DNA of 64,000 bases from Micromonospora sp. R77 (GCF_022747945.1 NZ_JALDST010000001.1:248001-312000), one strand, 5' to 3'; counted from the stretch's first letter, positions 7,657 through 15,842 are shown. Program-made: numbers and translations. Notes: generated by a model not told the origin, from the sequence alone.

Positions 7657-8271
7657 TCAGCGACGTACCGGCATGGCCAGGGCACGGTCGCACCTGGCCC
7701 GGTCCTCGGCCAGGTGGGAGGCGAACACGCAGGTGAGCCCCGGACGCCGGTCCAGCGCGGCCCAGAGCAGCGCCCGCGCCGCGGCGTCCAGGGACCGCCC
7801 GGGTTCGTCGAGCAGCACCACCGGCGGGTCGCCGAGCAGGGCACGGGCGACGCTGATCCGGGCCCGCATCCCGGCGGAGCACTGGTTCGCCGGCACCCGG
7901 GCGTAGTCGGTGATGCCGAGCTCCTCCTCGACCCGGGCGACGGCCCGGGCGGCCTCCCGGGTGGACAGTCGCATCCGGGCCACCAGCAGCAGATTGTCAT
8001 GCCCGGAGAGCTGGCCGCAGAGGGTCTGTTCCGGGGCGAGCGCGACGCCGACCAGCCGGCGGGCGGCGGGTGAGCCGGCCGGGCGTCCGGCGACCGTGGC
8101 CCGGCCGGCGCTCAGCGCGAGCGTGCCGGCCAGGCAGCGCAGCAGGGTGGTCTTGCCGGCGCCGTTGCCACCGGTCAGCAGCAACCGGGTGCCGGGCGCG
8201 ACCGCCAGGTCGAGGCCCGAGAAGACCGGGCGTCGCCGGAAGGTTCGCCCGGCACCGTCGAGTCGCAGCAT
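7657..8271 (-). CDS. ABC transporter ATP-binding protein (RiPP export/immunity candidate)
   Basis: A 204-residue single nucleotide-binding domain of short CcmA-like length. Walker A is GGNGAGKTTLL; the signature is degenerate (CSAGMRARI instead of LSGGQ); Walker B is VVLLDEP; the switch His is in ASHLAED. The ATG at 8271 has no clear ribosome site and lies 24 bases after the stop of the candidate precursor gene at 8296-8454, so coupling is possible. Its likely partner is the ABC-2 type permease at 10527-11483, the only orphan permease nearby. Substrate is inferred from context. Confidence 0.85.
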   Translation of the reverse strand: MLRLDGAGRTFRRRPVFSGLDLAVAPGTRLLLTGGNGAGKTTLLRCLAGTLALSAGRATVAGRPAGSPAARRLVGVALAPEQTLCGQLSGHDNLLLVARMRLSTREAARAVARVEEELGITDYARVPANQCSAGMRARISVARALLGDPPVVLLDEPGRSLDAAARALLWAALDRRPGLTCVFASHLAEDRARCDRALAMPVRR

Positions 8272-8295
8272 GTCAGGACCGAGTGGACCGCGCGG

Positions 8296-8454
8296 TCAGA
8301 TCGATCTCTGGAGGCCGGCCCGACCCTCGGCGTCGTCGACGCCGGGAAAGCCGCCCTGGATCAGCCCGGCCGGCGCGTCGAGCCGACGCAACCGCGGTAG
8401 CCGGTAGCCCTGCGGAGCCGACCATGCCGGAGCAATCTTCATCAAATCTCTCAT
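8296..8454 (-). CDS. Candidate lasso-type RiPP precursor peptide
   Basis: A 52-residue ORF directly upstream of the ABC ATPase. It contains Y17-R-L-P20-R-L22, matching the YxxPxL leader motif read by lasso B1 (PqqD-like) proteins. Counting 17 residues from the Tyr, the usual lasso leader distance, ends at Gln33 and gives a 19-residue core starting GGFPGVDDAEG, with acidic residues at core positions 7, 8 and 10, where lasso rings close on Gly1. Position -2 is Ile, not the usual Thr. The first codons are AT-rich, and a sigma70-like promoter lies about 100 bases upstream. Weak points: no strong ribosome site (ATG at 8454 or 8442), and the frame stays open upstream. Confidence 0.5.
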   Translation of the reverse strand: MRDLMKIAPAWSAPQGYRLPRLRRLDAPAGLIQGGFPGVDDAEGRAGLQRSI

Positions 8455-8560
8455 TCGCCAGGAATGCCGACCGTCGCTGGCGTCGGCGGGCACCGGCAGT
8501 GAACGGCGGGCGGGACAGGGTGACGGACGCGGTGCCAGCAGGCCACCGACCTGCCAGAAC

Positions 8561-8588
8561 ATGATATACCAAGATAGCCCCATTTCAA
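8561..8588 (-). promoter_or_regulatory. Sigma70-like promoter for the precursor/ABC ATPase transcript
   Basis: Read on the reverse strand: TTGAAA (8588-8583), a 16-base spacer, and TATCAT (8566-8561), inside an AT-rich island (about 8555-8615) that stands out from its GC-rich surroundings. It points at the candidate precursor, leaving an untranslated leader of about 100 bases. An in-frame ATG at 8613 would lie upstream of this promoter. Confidence 0.45.
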
Positions 8589-8698
8589 TGCATGTAAGGC
8601 TATTTCGCATTCGTTCTTCCCACTGCCGGCAATCGGCCGGGCCCACGGGGTGCCCGTGCCCGCCGTGCACCGTGCCACCACCCGGAAAGGCAGGTCCG

Positions 8699-9701
8699 AT
8701 GCCACCCTCGTCCCGCATCCACGCACTGGTGGGATCGGCGCTCCCCGGCCTGCCGGTCGCGACGGTCAAGCCGTGACCACCACCACCGGCGGCCTCGCGC
8801 TGCGCTGCCTCGCCCTCGACGCCCTGGCCGTGTCCACCAGCGACCTGCTGCGCCGGCAGGGCGTCGACAGCGTGCTGCTCAAGGGCGCCGGGCTGGCCCG
8901 CCGGCTCGGGGTCGACCGGCTCTACGCCGACGTGGACCTGCTCGTCGCACCGCACACCATCACCGCCGCGCAGACCGCCCTGCACGCCGCCGGTTACCGG
9001 CCGACACTTCCCCCCGACCTGTACGACGTCGCCGGGCCCTGGCACGAGCAGCCCTGGTCCGCCCCCGGTCCGCTGCCGCTGGCCGTGGACCTGCACCGCG
9101 GCTTCGCCGGGGTTGGCGACCCCGACGCGTTGTGGCGGTCGCTGCGCGCCGGTGCGGGGCCCCTCGACCTGGCCGGCGGGCACGTCCTCGTACCGGACGA
9201 GTCCGGCGCCGCCCTGCTGGCCGCCCTGCACGCCGCCACCCCCGGCGGCGTCGGCAAACCCGCCCAGGACCTGGCCCGCGCGCTGACGGTCCTGCCCCCG
9301 GACGCCTGGGACGCGGCGGGCCGGCTCGCCGCCGACTGCGCCGCCACAGCGGCGTTCACCGTCGGGCTGCGGGTGCTGCCGACCGGCAGGGCGCTCGCGG
9401 ACCGCCTCGGCCTGCCGACCACCCCGGACCGTCGTCGGCCTGGCTCGCCGCCCGGCTGGCCAGCTCCACCTCGGTCGGCCTGGCCCGCTGGGCGGAACAG
9501 TCCGGGCCGGGGCACCGCCTCCGCTTCCTCGCCCGGCTGATGGTGCCGCCACCGCCCTACCTGCGGCAGCTCGACGCGGGCGCCCGGCACGGCCGGTGGG
9601 GCCTGCTGCGGGCGTACGTCCGGCGGGCCGGCCGGCACGTCCGGGGCCTGCCCCGGGCGCTGCAGGAGCTGCGGACGGCGCGGCGGCGGCAGCATGACTG
9701 A
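8699..9701 (+). CDS. RiPP-associated nucleotidyltransferase-family protein, frameshifted
   Basis: This resembles the nucleotidyltransferase family (PF14907-like) found in lasso clusters: LLKGAGLARRLG followed by LYADVDLLVA, giving the metal-binding D-x-D. The frame breaks near 9429: after LGLPTTP the homologous C-terminus (PSSAWLAARLASS to the TGA at 9701) is in another frame, restored by one extra C in GGACCG. A second break is likely near 8770: the ATG at 8699 has a strong ribosome site (GGAAAGG) but stops at 8776, overlapping a GTG at 8773 that opens the main frame; one extra C would fuse them. The stop overlaps the B2 start. Function in RiPP pathways is unproven; it may modify the peptide C-terminus. 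Confidence 0.7.
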
Positions 9702-10092
9702 CCGGTTGCGGGCCCTGGCCCGGCTGACCCGCCGGCACGGGCCGCTCGGCCTGGCCCTGGCGGCCTGGACGATGCTGGCCTGCCGACGGGTACGCCGCCA
9801 GCTCGCCCGGGGCGGGCTGGACGCGGTACGTCTCTCCGCGCCCCCACCCGGCGGCACCGACACCCTGGTCCGACACGCGCTGCGCCGCAGCGGCGGCAAC
9901 TGCCTGGAGAGTGCGCTGGTGCGGCAGCGCTGGTTCGCCCGGCACGGGGTGACCCGGACCGTGGTGATCGGGGTCAGCGGGCCCGGCGCCGGCTTCCACG
10001 CCCACGCCTGGCTCGACGGCGACCCTGACCCGCACCGGCACGAGCTGGCGGAGATCCTGCGGCGGCCGGCGCCGCCCTCCTGGCTGCCCTGA
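9694..10092 (+). CDS. Lasso-type B2 leader peptidase (transglutaminase-like cysteine protease)
   Basis: 132 residues. It shows the lasso B2 pattern: N-terminal helical part, catalytic Cys70 in GGNCLESALVRQRWFARHG, then GFHAHAWLDGD with catalytic His104 and a following Asp. B2 proteins cut the leader from a precursor delivered by the B1 PqqD-like protein. The ATG overlaps the end of the nucleotidyltransferase frame by 8 bases, so the two are coupled. No ribosome site of note. In known lasso clusters a macrolactam synthetase (C protein) sits beside B2; none is seen within 12 kb. Confidence 0.88.
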   Translation: MTDRLRALARLTRRHGPLGLALAAWTMLACRRVRRQLARGGLDAVRLSAPPPGGTDTLVRHALRRSGGNCLESALVRQRWFARHGVTRTVVIGVSGPGAGFHAHAWLDGDPDPHRHELAEILRRPAPPSWLP

Positions 10093-10140
10093 CCGGACCG
10101 CCGCCCCGCCGCCGCGCCGGGCCCGCCGGCGACACGGCTG

Positions 10141-10422
10141 TCAGCGGCGTTCGAGCAGGTCGGCGGCCTCCAGCTCGGCGAGGAAGGCGTGCACGTCGGC
10201 GACGGCGCGCTCCGGATCGACCGGTTCCCGCCCGGCCAGCACCCCCGCCAGCTCCCCGACGGTGGCCCCCGCCACCAGGTACGGCCAGAGCAGCGCGGCC
10301 GAGCGGTCCAACGCGAAGTAGACCGACTGCCGGACGTCCAGCAGCACCGCCTCGTCGCCCGCCGCCCGCCAGGCCACCCGGTCGTCCCGGACCCGGTAGA
10401 CGGTCGAAGTGTCGGTGTTCAT
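10141..10422 (-). CDS. PqqD-like RiPP recognition protein (lasso B1 type)
   Basis: 93 residues of the PqqD fold: YRVRDDRVAWRAAGDEAVLLD, VYFALDRSAALLWPYLVAGATVGEL, then a C-terminal helical part ending ADLLERR. These proteins bind RiPP leader peptides and present them to processing enzymes. The ATG at 10422 has an excellent AGGAGGAA ribosome site (forward 10428-10435). The frame is also open upstream to an ATG at 10527 that overlaps the permease stop as TGATG, which would add 35 Ser/Thr/Gly-rich residues. It is convergent with B2 and downstream of the permease. Confidence 0.88.
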   Translation of the reverse strand: MNTDTSTVYRVRDDRVAWRAAGDEAVLLDVRQSVYFALDRSAALLWPYLVAGATVGELAGVLAGREPVDPERAVADVHAFLAELEAADLLERR

Positions 10423-10526
10423 CTCGGTTCCTCCTGAGTAGGTCGTCGCGGTGCCGCCGGCCAGTTCTGCTGCGCCCGTCCCCTCACCGGGAGTGCTCGC
10501 CGGCACCGACGAGGAGGCGAGCGACA

Positions 10527-11483
10527 TCAGTCACGGGTGAGCACCCCCCGGCGCCGGCCGAGCCACAGCGCACGATCGAAGATCCAGGCGGACAACGGCA
10601 GCAGTACGGCGGTGATCCCGGCCAGTACCGCGGCCGCGCCCCGCCAACCGCCCCCGCCGAGCGCGTGCCGCAGCCCGTCCAGCGCGATACGGGTCGGCAG
10701 CACCGCGCACACCGGGTGCAGGACGTGCGGCAGCACCGACGGCGGGAAGTACGTGCCGGACAGGAACGACAGGGCCACCACCAGCAGCCGGGCGGCGGGA
10801 TCGCCGTACCCGACCGCGACCCCGATCCCCATCAGCAGCACGCAGAACGGCAGCGTGCACAGGGCCGTGAGAGCCAGCATGACCGCCACCCCGGGCCAGT
10901 CGGCGTGGCCGACGTGCAGGCCGAAGAAGCCGGCCAGCACGGCCAGATAGAGCGCGGCGCGCACCAGCGCGAAGGCAAACGGGTAGCCGGCCAGTCCCAG
11001 CCCGACCGACCAGGCCGGCACCGGCTGCGCGGCAAGGAGTTCCAGGGTCCCGTCCCGCTGCTCGGTGACCACCCGGGCGACCACCTGCAGGGTGGCGGCC
11101 TGGAGCACCAGCAGGAAGACGATGCCCACCGCGACGAAGTCGAAATAGCTGGCCGCCCGCTCCAGGCCGCCGGCCGGTACGGGCGTGAGCACCCGGGACA
11201 CGAACAGGAAGACCAGCAGGTTGAGCAGCCCGAAGAGCAGGTCCAGCAGAAACGACAGGCGCAGCCCGCGTCGCTCGGTCAGGTCCCGGCGCAGCAGCGC
11301 CAGCAGCCCCCGCCCGCCGGCCCGCCACTGCGACGGCGCCCCGCCGGGCGTACGACGGTCGCCGTTCTCCGCGACGCGCACCCCGGGAGGGCCCGCGAGC
11401 AGCACGTCGATGCCGGACGGCTCCGCCCCCGGCCGTCCGGCGGCAGCGCCGCCGCCCGCCGGCAGCCCGTCGAATCCCCGCAT
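10527..11483 (-). CDS. ABC-2 type transporter permease of the RiPP region
   Basis: 318 residues. Six hydrophobic segments lie between about residues 75 and 310 (LLDLLFGLLNLLVFLFVS, VGIVFLLVLQAATLQVV, VMLALTALCTLPFCVLL and others), with the ABC-2 feature VVTEQRDGTLELLAAQPV. It opens with about 55 hydrophilic Gly/Pro-rich residues with no counterpart in usual ABC-2 permeases. The ATG at 11483 is supported by GGGAGGAGG just upstream. Expected partner: the ATPase at 7657-8271, although the genes are split by the biosynthetic block. PqqD follows downstream. Confidence 0.85.
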   Translation of the reverse strand: MRGFDGLPAGGGAAAGRPGAEPSGIDVLLAGPPGVRVAENGDRRTPGGAPSQWRAGGRGLLALLRRDLTERRGLRLSFLLDLLFGLLNLLVFLFVSRVLTPVPAGGLERAASYFDFVAVGIVFLLVLQAATLQVVARVVTEQRDGTLELLAAQPVPAWSVGLGLAGYPFAFALVRAALYLAVLAGFFGLHVGHADWPGVAVMLALTALCTLPFCVLLMGIGVAVGYGDPAARLLVVALSFLSGTYFPPSVLPHVLHPVCAVLPTRIALDGLRHALGGGGWRGAAAVLAGITAVLLPLSAWIFDRALWLGRRRGVLTRD

Positions 11484-11598
11484 GCGCGCCTCCTCCCATC
11501 GGTTAACGCGCCTGCGGCCGATACGGCACTCCCGGCAGACATCCGATGCGGGCCGGCGGGCTAGCGTGGGCGGCACGAACGACCCTGGAAGGGCAGCC

Positions 11599-11694
11599 GT
11601 GGGTGGTCTCGACGAGGCGGCGTCGGTCTTCACCGGGGTGCGACCGCGCCTGTTCGGGATCGTGTACGCCAGCTCGTGGGTGATGATCTCGTGA
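11599..11694 (+). pseudogene. N-terminal scrap of an ECF/SigJ-like sigma factor
   Basis: The GTG at 11599, after GGAAGGG, begins a peptide of 31 residues whose first two thirds (EAASVFTGVRPRLFGIVY) match the N-terminus of SigJ-like ECF sigma factors. After Tyr the match stops (ASSWVMIS, TGA) and the DNA turns less GC-rich. The promoter and ribosome site seem intact, so the gene was cut by an insertion or rearrangement near 11670. Confidence 0.6.
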
Positions 11695-12198
11695 CGCTGA
11701 GTCAATTGTGTGTCCCCTTTGGGGCTGTTGCTGGCGATAGGTGCTGTCAAGGCGTAACGTCTATGGACTCCTGTCCATACGGTGGATAGCATTCGAAGTA
11801 ATTGTTGCTGAGCAATCAATCCAACGGGGGTTCACATGATTGCGCTGACCGGCAGTTGTCCGCCGTCCGCGGTGGCACAGGGGTGACAATCTTCTGCTCA
11901 TTGCGGTGCCCCTCTTCCCGCTCGCCCTTCTGATACCGGTCCCTGGCAACGCCGCCCATCGGATCAATCACGATCTGGCCGTGCCAGTCGATTCCCCTCC
12001 TGGTCCGGGGACGGCTCCGCCTGCCGTCCGCTCGGACGATCATTCGCCGGTCTGATCTCTGGCCGTTCATCGGCGCCCGCTCGTCCGGGCGCCGATCACA
12101 CCTGTCCTGAGCTGGGTCATTCCGGTTCGGTGTGCAGTTTTTCGGCATGGCTTCACGCCAGTGGAAACACGTCCGCTGGAGTCGTACGAGGAGTGTTG
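11695..12198. other. Gene-poor gap with lower GC and one strong hairpin
   Basis: About 500 bases with no supportable gene. Bases 11700-11830 are clearly less GC-rich than the flanks and may be transposon debris joined to the sigma-factor scrap. A forward frame around 11890-12050 encodes a hydrophobic stretch (LLLIAVPLFPLALLIPV) but has no start codon and is probably also a remnant. An 11-base perfect stem (12069-12079 with 12086-12096, loop CTCGTC) lies about 100 bases before the RHS start and could be a terminator for upstream transcripts or a 5' leader structure. Confidence 0.5.
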
Positions 12199-15100
12199 AT
12201 GGGTCAACGCAAAGCAGCCGTGGTCATAGCCTCCGCGCTATTGGCTGCATCGGTGCTGGTGATTCCGACAGGTGGTTCGGCAATCGCCGCTCCGTCCGGC
12301 GGCAAGGACAGGGTGGGAAAGCCTGTAGTGTCGCCGAAATCGAAGTCCTCGGTGTGGTTGTTCGACACGCCGCACACGTCCTCGTCGCGTACCACCCTCC
12401 TGGCCGGGGCGGCGCCGTCGGTGCCGAAGGGCACCGGGCCGGTACGCAACGCCACCCAGCTGTCGTTCTCGTTGAGCGACCGTCTGCAGGCGAAGGTGAA
12501 CGTCGGTTCGGGCAACCTGATGCTGAGCAGCACCGAGCTCACGCTGCCCGGCATAGCGGGGAACGTCACCATCGGCGCGACCTTCAACAGCCTGCTGCTG
12601 GGAAGCGACCTGGCCACGGGCGCCCACGGCGCCGGGTGGCGCACGCGCGCCGGTCAGGACGTCAAGCTCTACCCGGCCGACGACGGCTCGGTGACGTACG
12701 CGGCCGCCGACGGTGTGGTCGGCAAGTTCACCGCTTCCGGCTCCGGCTATGCCGCCCCGAGTGAGTTCAAGGCCACCTTGGCGCACAACGGAACGGGCTG
12801 GAAGCTCACCGAGCACGACAGCGGGAAAGAGCTGTTCTTCGGCTCCGACGGCCTGCTCGACAAGACCGAGGACCGCAACGACAACGTCACCGATGTCGCC
12901 TACAGCGGCGGGCAGATGACCGGCATCACCTCCGACCGCGGCCCCACCTCGGCGCGTACGGCGGCGGCGACCTGGACGGCCGGGAAGATCGGGAAGTACC
13001 GGCAGACCGCCAGCGACGGCAGCTGGCGTGAGGTGTCGTACGCCTACGACAGCAGCGGCCGCCTGCAGACGATCCAGTCGGCCACCTGGCGCAAGGTGAT
13101 GTTCGAGTACGACGCCGCCGGTGACCTGACGAAGATCACCACGAAGGACAACACCTTCGTCACCCTGACCTACGACGGCCAGCACCGGGTCACCTCGCTG
13201 ACCCAGGTCACCGACAACGCCACGATGCAGGGCTCCACGACCCGCCTGGCGTATCCCACCTCCACCCAGACGCTGGTCGCCGACGCGCGGCAGGACATCT
13301 CGCTGGCCGTCTCGGCGGTGCCCCACACCACCTACAACCTGAACAGCGACAAGCGGGTCACCGAGGCGATCGATCCGGCCGGCAACAGCCAGAGCAAGAC
13401 CTACACGCCGTTCAGCGACGTGAAGACCTCCATCAGCCCGGAGAACTCCACGGTCACCAACACCTTCGGCGCGAACGCCGGTGAGTCGATGACCAAGTCG
13501 GAGTCGCCGACCGGCGCCAGCGCCTCCGCCGCGTACGCCAATGCCGCCACGTCGACCAACCCGACGGCGAACTTCCAGCCGTCGTCGTCGATCGACACCC
13601 AGAGCAACAGCTCGACCTACACCTACAACGGCGCCGGCAACCGCACCTCGACAGCCGACGCCCTCGCGGCGAAGGCCGACGTCGACTACAACACCGATGG
13701 CACCGTCAAGACGTCGACCGACCCGGCCAACACCGGCAACCCCACCAACTACAGCTACGACGGCAGCAAGCAGCTCACCACGGTCACCCCGCCGACCGGC
13801 AACGGCCTGGCGACCAAGACCATGACGTACGACCCGTACGGCCGGCTCAGGACCGTGGACGACGGCTGCACCACCACCTACACCTACAGCCTCGACGACC
13901 GGATCTCTGAGATCGCCTACTCCGGCTGCGGTACGCAGCCCTCGGTGACCTTCGACTACGGCGGCACCGGGAACCTGCTCACCCGCACCGACGCCACCGG
14001 CACCACCACCTGGTCGTACGACAACCTCAACCGGCTGCGCGAGCGGAACAACCCCGGCGGTGGGATCCTCAAGTACGTGCCGGACCCGGTGGGCAACCTC
14101 GAGCAGCTGACCGACGGTCGGGGCACCACGAGGTACTACTACAACTCGCGGAACTGGCTGGTCCGGATGGACACCGCCGGGGGCACACGCTACAACTTCC
14201 AGTACGACAAGGACGGCAACCGTACCTACACGTACTTCGCCGCCAACGACGTCAACAGCGTCTACGCCCTGCGGATCAAGACCACGTACGACAAGTCGAA
14301 CCGGCCGACCCGGATCACCGCCACCCGCAACTCGGCGAGCCCGGCCACGGTCTTCGACGTCACCTACTGCCACGCGAACTATGTCTCCGGCTCGCCCTGC
14401 TCCACTCTGAAGACCGACGACACCGGCCTGCGGCAGTGGCAGAAGGACGAGGTGACCGCTGCGGTCAGCCAGTTCAGCTACGACAAGGCCAACCGGCTCA
14501 CCAAGGCCACCAACTACAACGGCAAGACCTACGACTACGCCTACAACAGCAACGGCAACCGCACCAGTGTCAAGGTCGACGGCACCACCACCCAGACCCT
14601 GACCTACAACACGGCCAACCAGGTCACCACCACCAACAACACCTACGACGGCCGCGGCAACCAGACCCGCAGCAGCTCGCCGTCGGTGAACCCGATGACC
14701 TACAACTCGGTCAAGCAGATGACCGGGGCCAACAGCGGCACCTACTCCTACGCCGGCGCCGACCAGGTGGAGCTGGTGCAGAACGCCTCGGCCACCATGC
14801 AGTACGGCATGGAGGACCAGAACGGGATGGCGTGGCTGCAGTCCTGGACGGCGAACGGGTCGACGGCGTACGTCGAGCGGGACGGCATCGGTACCCCGCT
14901 GGGCCTGCGGCTCGGCTCCACCGACTACGCCTATGTGCTGGACGCGCTGGGCTCACCGGTGGCGATCGTCAAGGCCGACGGCACCGTCTCGGCCACCTAC
15001 CGCTACGACCCGTACGGCAACGGCACCACCACTGACGAGTACAACCTCGGCCAGACGAACCTGATCCGGTACACCGGTGGGACGTACGACCTGACCACCG

Positions 15101-15510
15101 GGTTCACCAAGCTCGGGCAGCGGTGGTACAACCCTGCGCAGGGACGCTTCACGCAGTCGGACAGCCTGAGCTTCATCGGTAGTCCGGAGCACGGTAACCG
15201 GTACGCGTACGCCGGCGACAGCCCGGTCAACTACATCGATCCAACCGGCCTGAGCTGGAAGGCGGCACTTGCCGGTACCCTGATCGGCGGAATTGCCGGC
15301 ATGGCCGCGTGGGGTCTGTCGGGCGGCAACCCTGTCATCGCAGGTGCGGTGGGCGGCGGCGTCGGCGGATTCGCGCAGTCAGCTATCGGCGATTACGAGG
15401 ACGGGGAGCCGGTCGACTGGGGCAACGCCCTTGCTGAAGGAGCGATCGGCGCGGCGGGTGGCGCCGCCCTCGGCTTCCTCCAGAGCCTGCCGCCCAAGCC
15501 GACTCTGTGA
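12199..15510 (+). CDS. Secreted RHS/YD-repeat protein
   Basis: 1,103 residues with a Sec signal peptide (MGQRKAAVVIASALLAASVL to about residue 33). A DUF6531-like N-terminal part is followed by many YD repeats from about residue 270 (YDGQHRVTSL, YDPYGRL, YDKANRLTK) and the RHS core end RYDPYGNGT, LGQRWYNPAQGRFTQSD, NRYAYAGDSPVNYIDPTG. RHS proteins form a shell that encloses a C-terminal toxin released after the DPTG region. Here only about 80 residues follow, a glycine-zipper-like hydrophobic stretch with no recognised toxin fold. The ATG at 12199 follows ACGAGGAG. A hairpin and a small membrane-protein gene lie directly downstream. Confidence 0.92.
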   Translation: MGQRKAAVVIASALLAASVLVIPTGGSAIAAPSGGKDRVGKPVVSPKSKSSVWLFDTPHTSSSRTTLLAGAAPSVPKGTGPVRNATQLSFSLSDRLQAKVNVGSGNLMLSSTELTLPGIAGNVTIGATFNSLLLGSDLATGAHGAGWRTRAGQDVKLYPADDGSVTYAAADGVVGKFTASGSGYAAPSEFKATLAHNGTGWKLTEHDSGKELFFGSDGLLDKTEDRNDNVTDVAYSGGQMTGITSDRGPTSARTAAATWTAGKIGKYRQTASDGSWREVSYAYDSSGRLQTIQSATWRKVMFEYDAAGDLTKITTKDNTFVTLTYDGQHRVTSLTQVTDNATMQGSTTRLAYPTSTQTLVADARQDISLAVSAVPHTTYNLNSDKRVTEAIDPAGNSQSKTYTPFSDVKTSISPENSTVTNTFGANAGESMTKSESPTGASASAAYANAATSTNPTANFQPSSSIDTQSNSSTYTYNGAGNRTSTADALAAKADVDYNTDGTVKTSTDPANTGNPTNYSYDGSKQLTTVTPPTGNGLATKTMTYDPYGRLRTVDDGCTTTYTYSLDDRISEIAYSGCGTQPSVTFDYGGTGNLLTRTDATGTTTWSYDNLNRLRERNNPGGGILKYVPDPVGNLEQLTDGRGTTRYYYNSRNWLVRMDTAGGTRYNFQYDKDGNRTYTYFAANDVNSVYALRIKTTYDKSNRPTRITATRNSASPATVFDVTYCHANYVSGSPCSTLKTDDTGLRQWQKDEVTAAVSQFSYDKANRLTKATNYNGKTYDYAYNSNGNRTSVKVDGTTTQTLTYNTANQVTTTNNTYDGRGNQTRSSSPSVNPMTYNSVKQMTGANSGTYSYAGADQVELVQNASATMQYGMEDQNGMAWLQSWTANGSTAYVERDGIGTPLGLRLGSTDYAYVLDALGSPVAIVKADGTVSATYRYDPYGNGTTTDEYNLGQTNLIRYTGGTYDLTTGFTKLGQRWYNPAQGRFTQSDSLSFIGSPEHGNRYAYAGDSPVNYIDPTGLSWKAALAGTLIGGIAGMAAWGLSGGNPVIAGAVGGGVGGFAQSAIGDYEDGEPVDWGNALAEGAIGAAGGAALGFLQSLPPKPTL

Positions 15511-15514
15511 AAGC

Positions 15515-15547
15515 GGAGGTGAGGGCGGCGGGACCGCCCTCACCTCC
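15515..15547 (+). terminator. Strong hairpin after the RHS gene
   Basis: A 14-base perfect stem (15515-15528 with 15534-15547) around a CGGGA loop starts 5 bases after the RHS stop. No T-run follows. It may end transcription or reduce expression of the small gene at 15612. Confidence 0.75.
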
Positions 15548-15611
15548 TGGCCATGTCGAGAAAACAGGAGTGACCGCATTGCCCTTCGCCCGGCTACCAT
15601 CGCCAAAAAAG

Positions 15612-15800
15612 ATGAGCATCGCTGAGAGCAGCTACTGGTATCTGACATGCGTTTCACCCTGGATCGTCGCCTGGTCGGGCTACGAGTTGATCTCGGGTGA
15701 ACGCAGAGATGCCCTACCGTGGATTTTGCTGATCGTCTCGGTCGCGGCACTGATCGCTGGTGTCGCCGGGCTGGTCGTATTGAAGACCAGGCGAAACTGA
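15612..15800 (+). CDS. Small two-helix membrane protein, possible RHS immunity partner
   Basis: 62 residues starting at ATG 15612: a first hydrophobic segment (YWYLTCVSPWIVAWSGY), a short charged loop (GERRD), a second segment (ILLIVSVAALIAGVAGLVVL) and the basic end KTRRN. No family is recognised. Immunity proteins against RHS or other polymorphic toxins are typically encoded just after the toxin, and membrane immunity proteins usually counter membrane-active toxins, which would fit the hydrophobic RHS tip (inference). The frame is open back to 15507, but no better start is seen; the ribosome site is weak. Confidence 0.55.
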   Translation: MSIAESSYWYLTCVSPWIVAWSGYELISGERRDALPWILLIVSVAALIAGVAGLVVLKTRRN

Positions 15801-15805
15801 CCTGT

Positions 15806-15842
15806 GCCACCACGGCGGCCGCGAAGCGCCCGCCGTGGTGGC
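15806..15842 (+). terminator. Hairpin after the small membrane gene
   Basis: A 13-base perfect stem (15806-15818 with 15830-15842), 11-base loop, begins 5 bases after the stop at 15800. It lies between this gene and the convergent metallophosphoesterase and is a likely terminator. Confidence 0.7.

Noticed and set aside
8296..8613. Longer 105-residue version of the candidate precursor from ATG 8613
   Set aside because: Its first part covers the AT-rich promoter-like region and lacks peptide features; lasso precursors are usually 40-60 residues.
8699..8776. 25-residue forward peptide as an alternative RiPP precursor
   Set aside because: No YxxP leader motif or plausible core; one added base makes it the N-terminus of the nucleotidyltransferase, which fits the frameshift pattern of the window.
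11816..12148. Reverse 110-residue frame before the RHS gene
   Set aside because: Charged, low-complexity translation without family features or convincing ribosome site.
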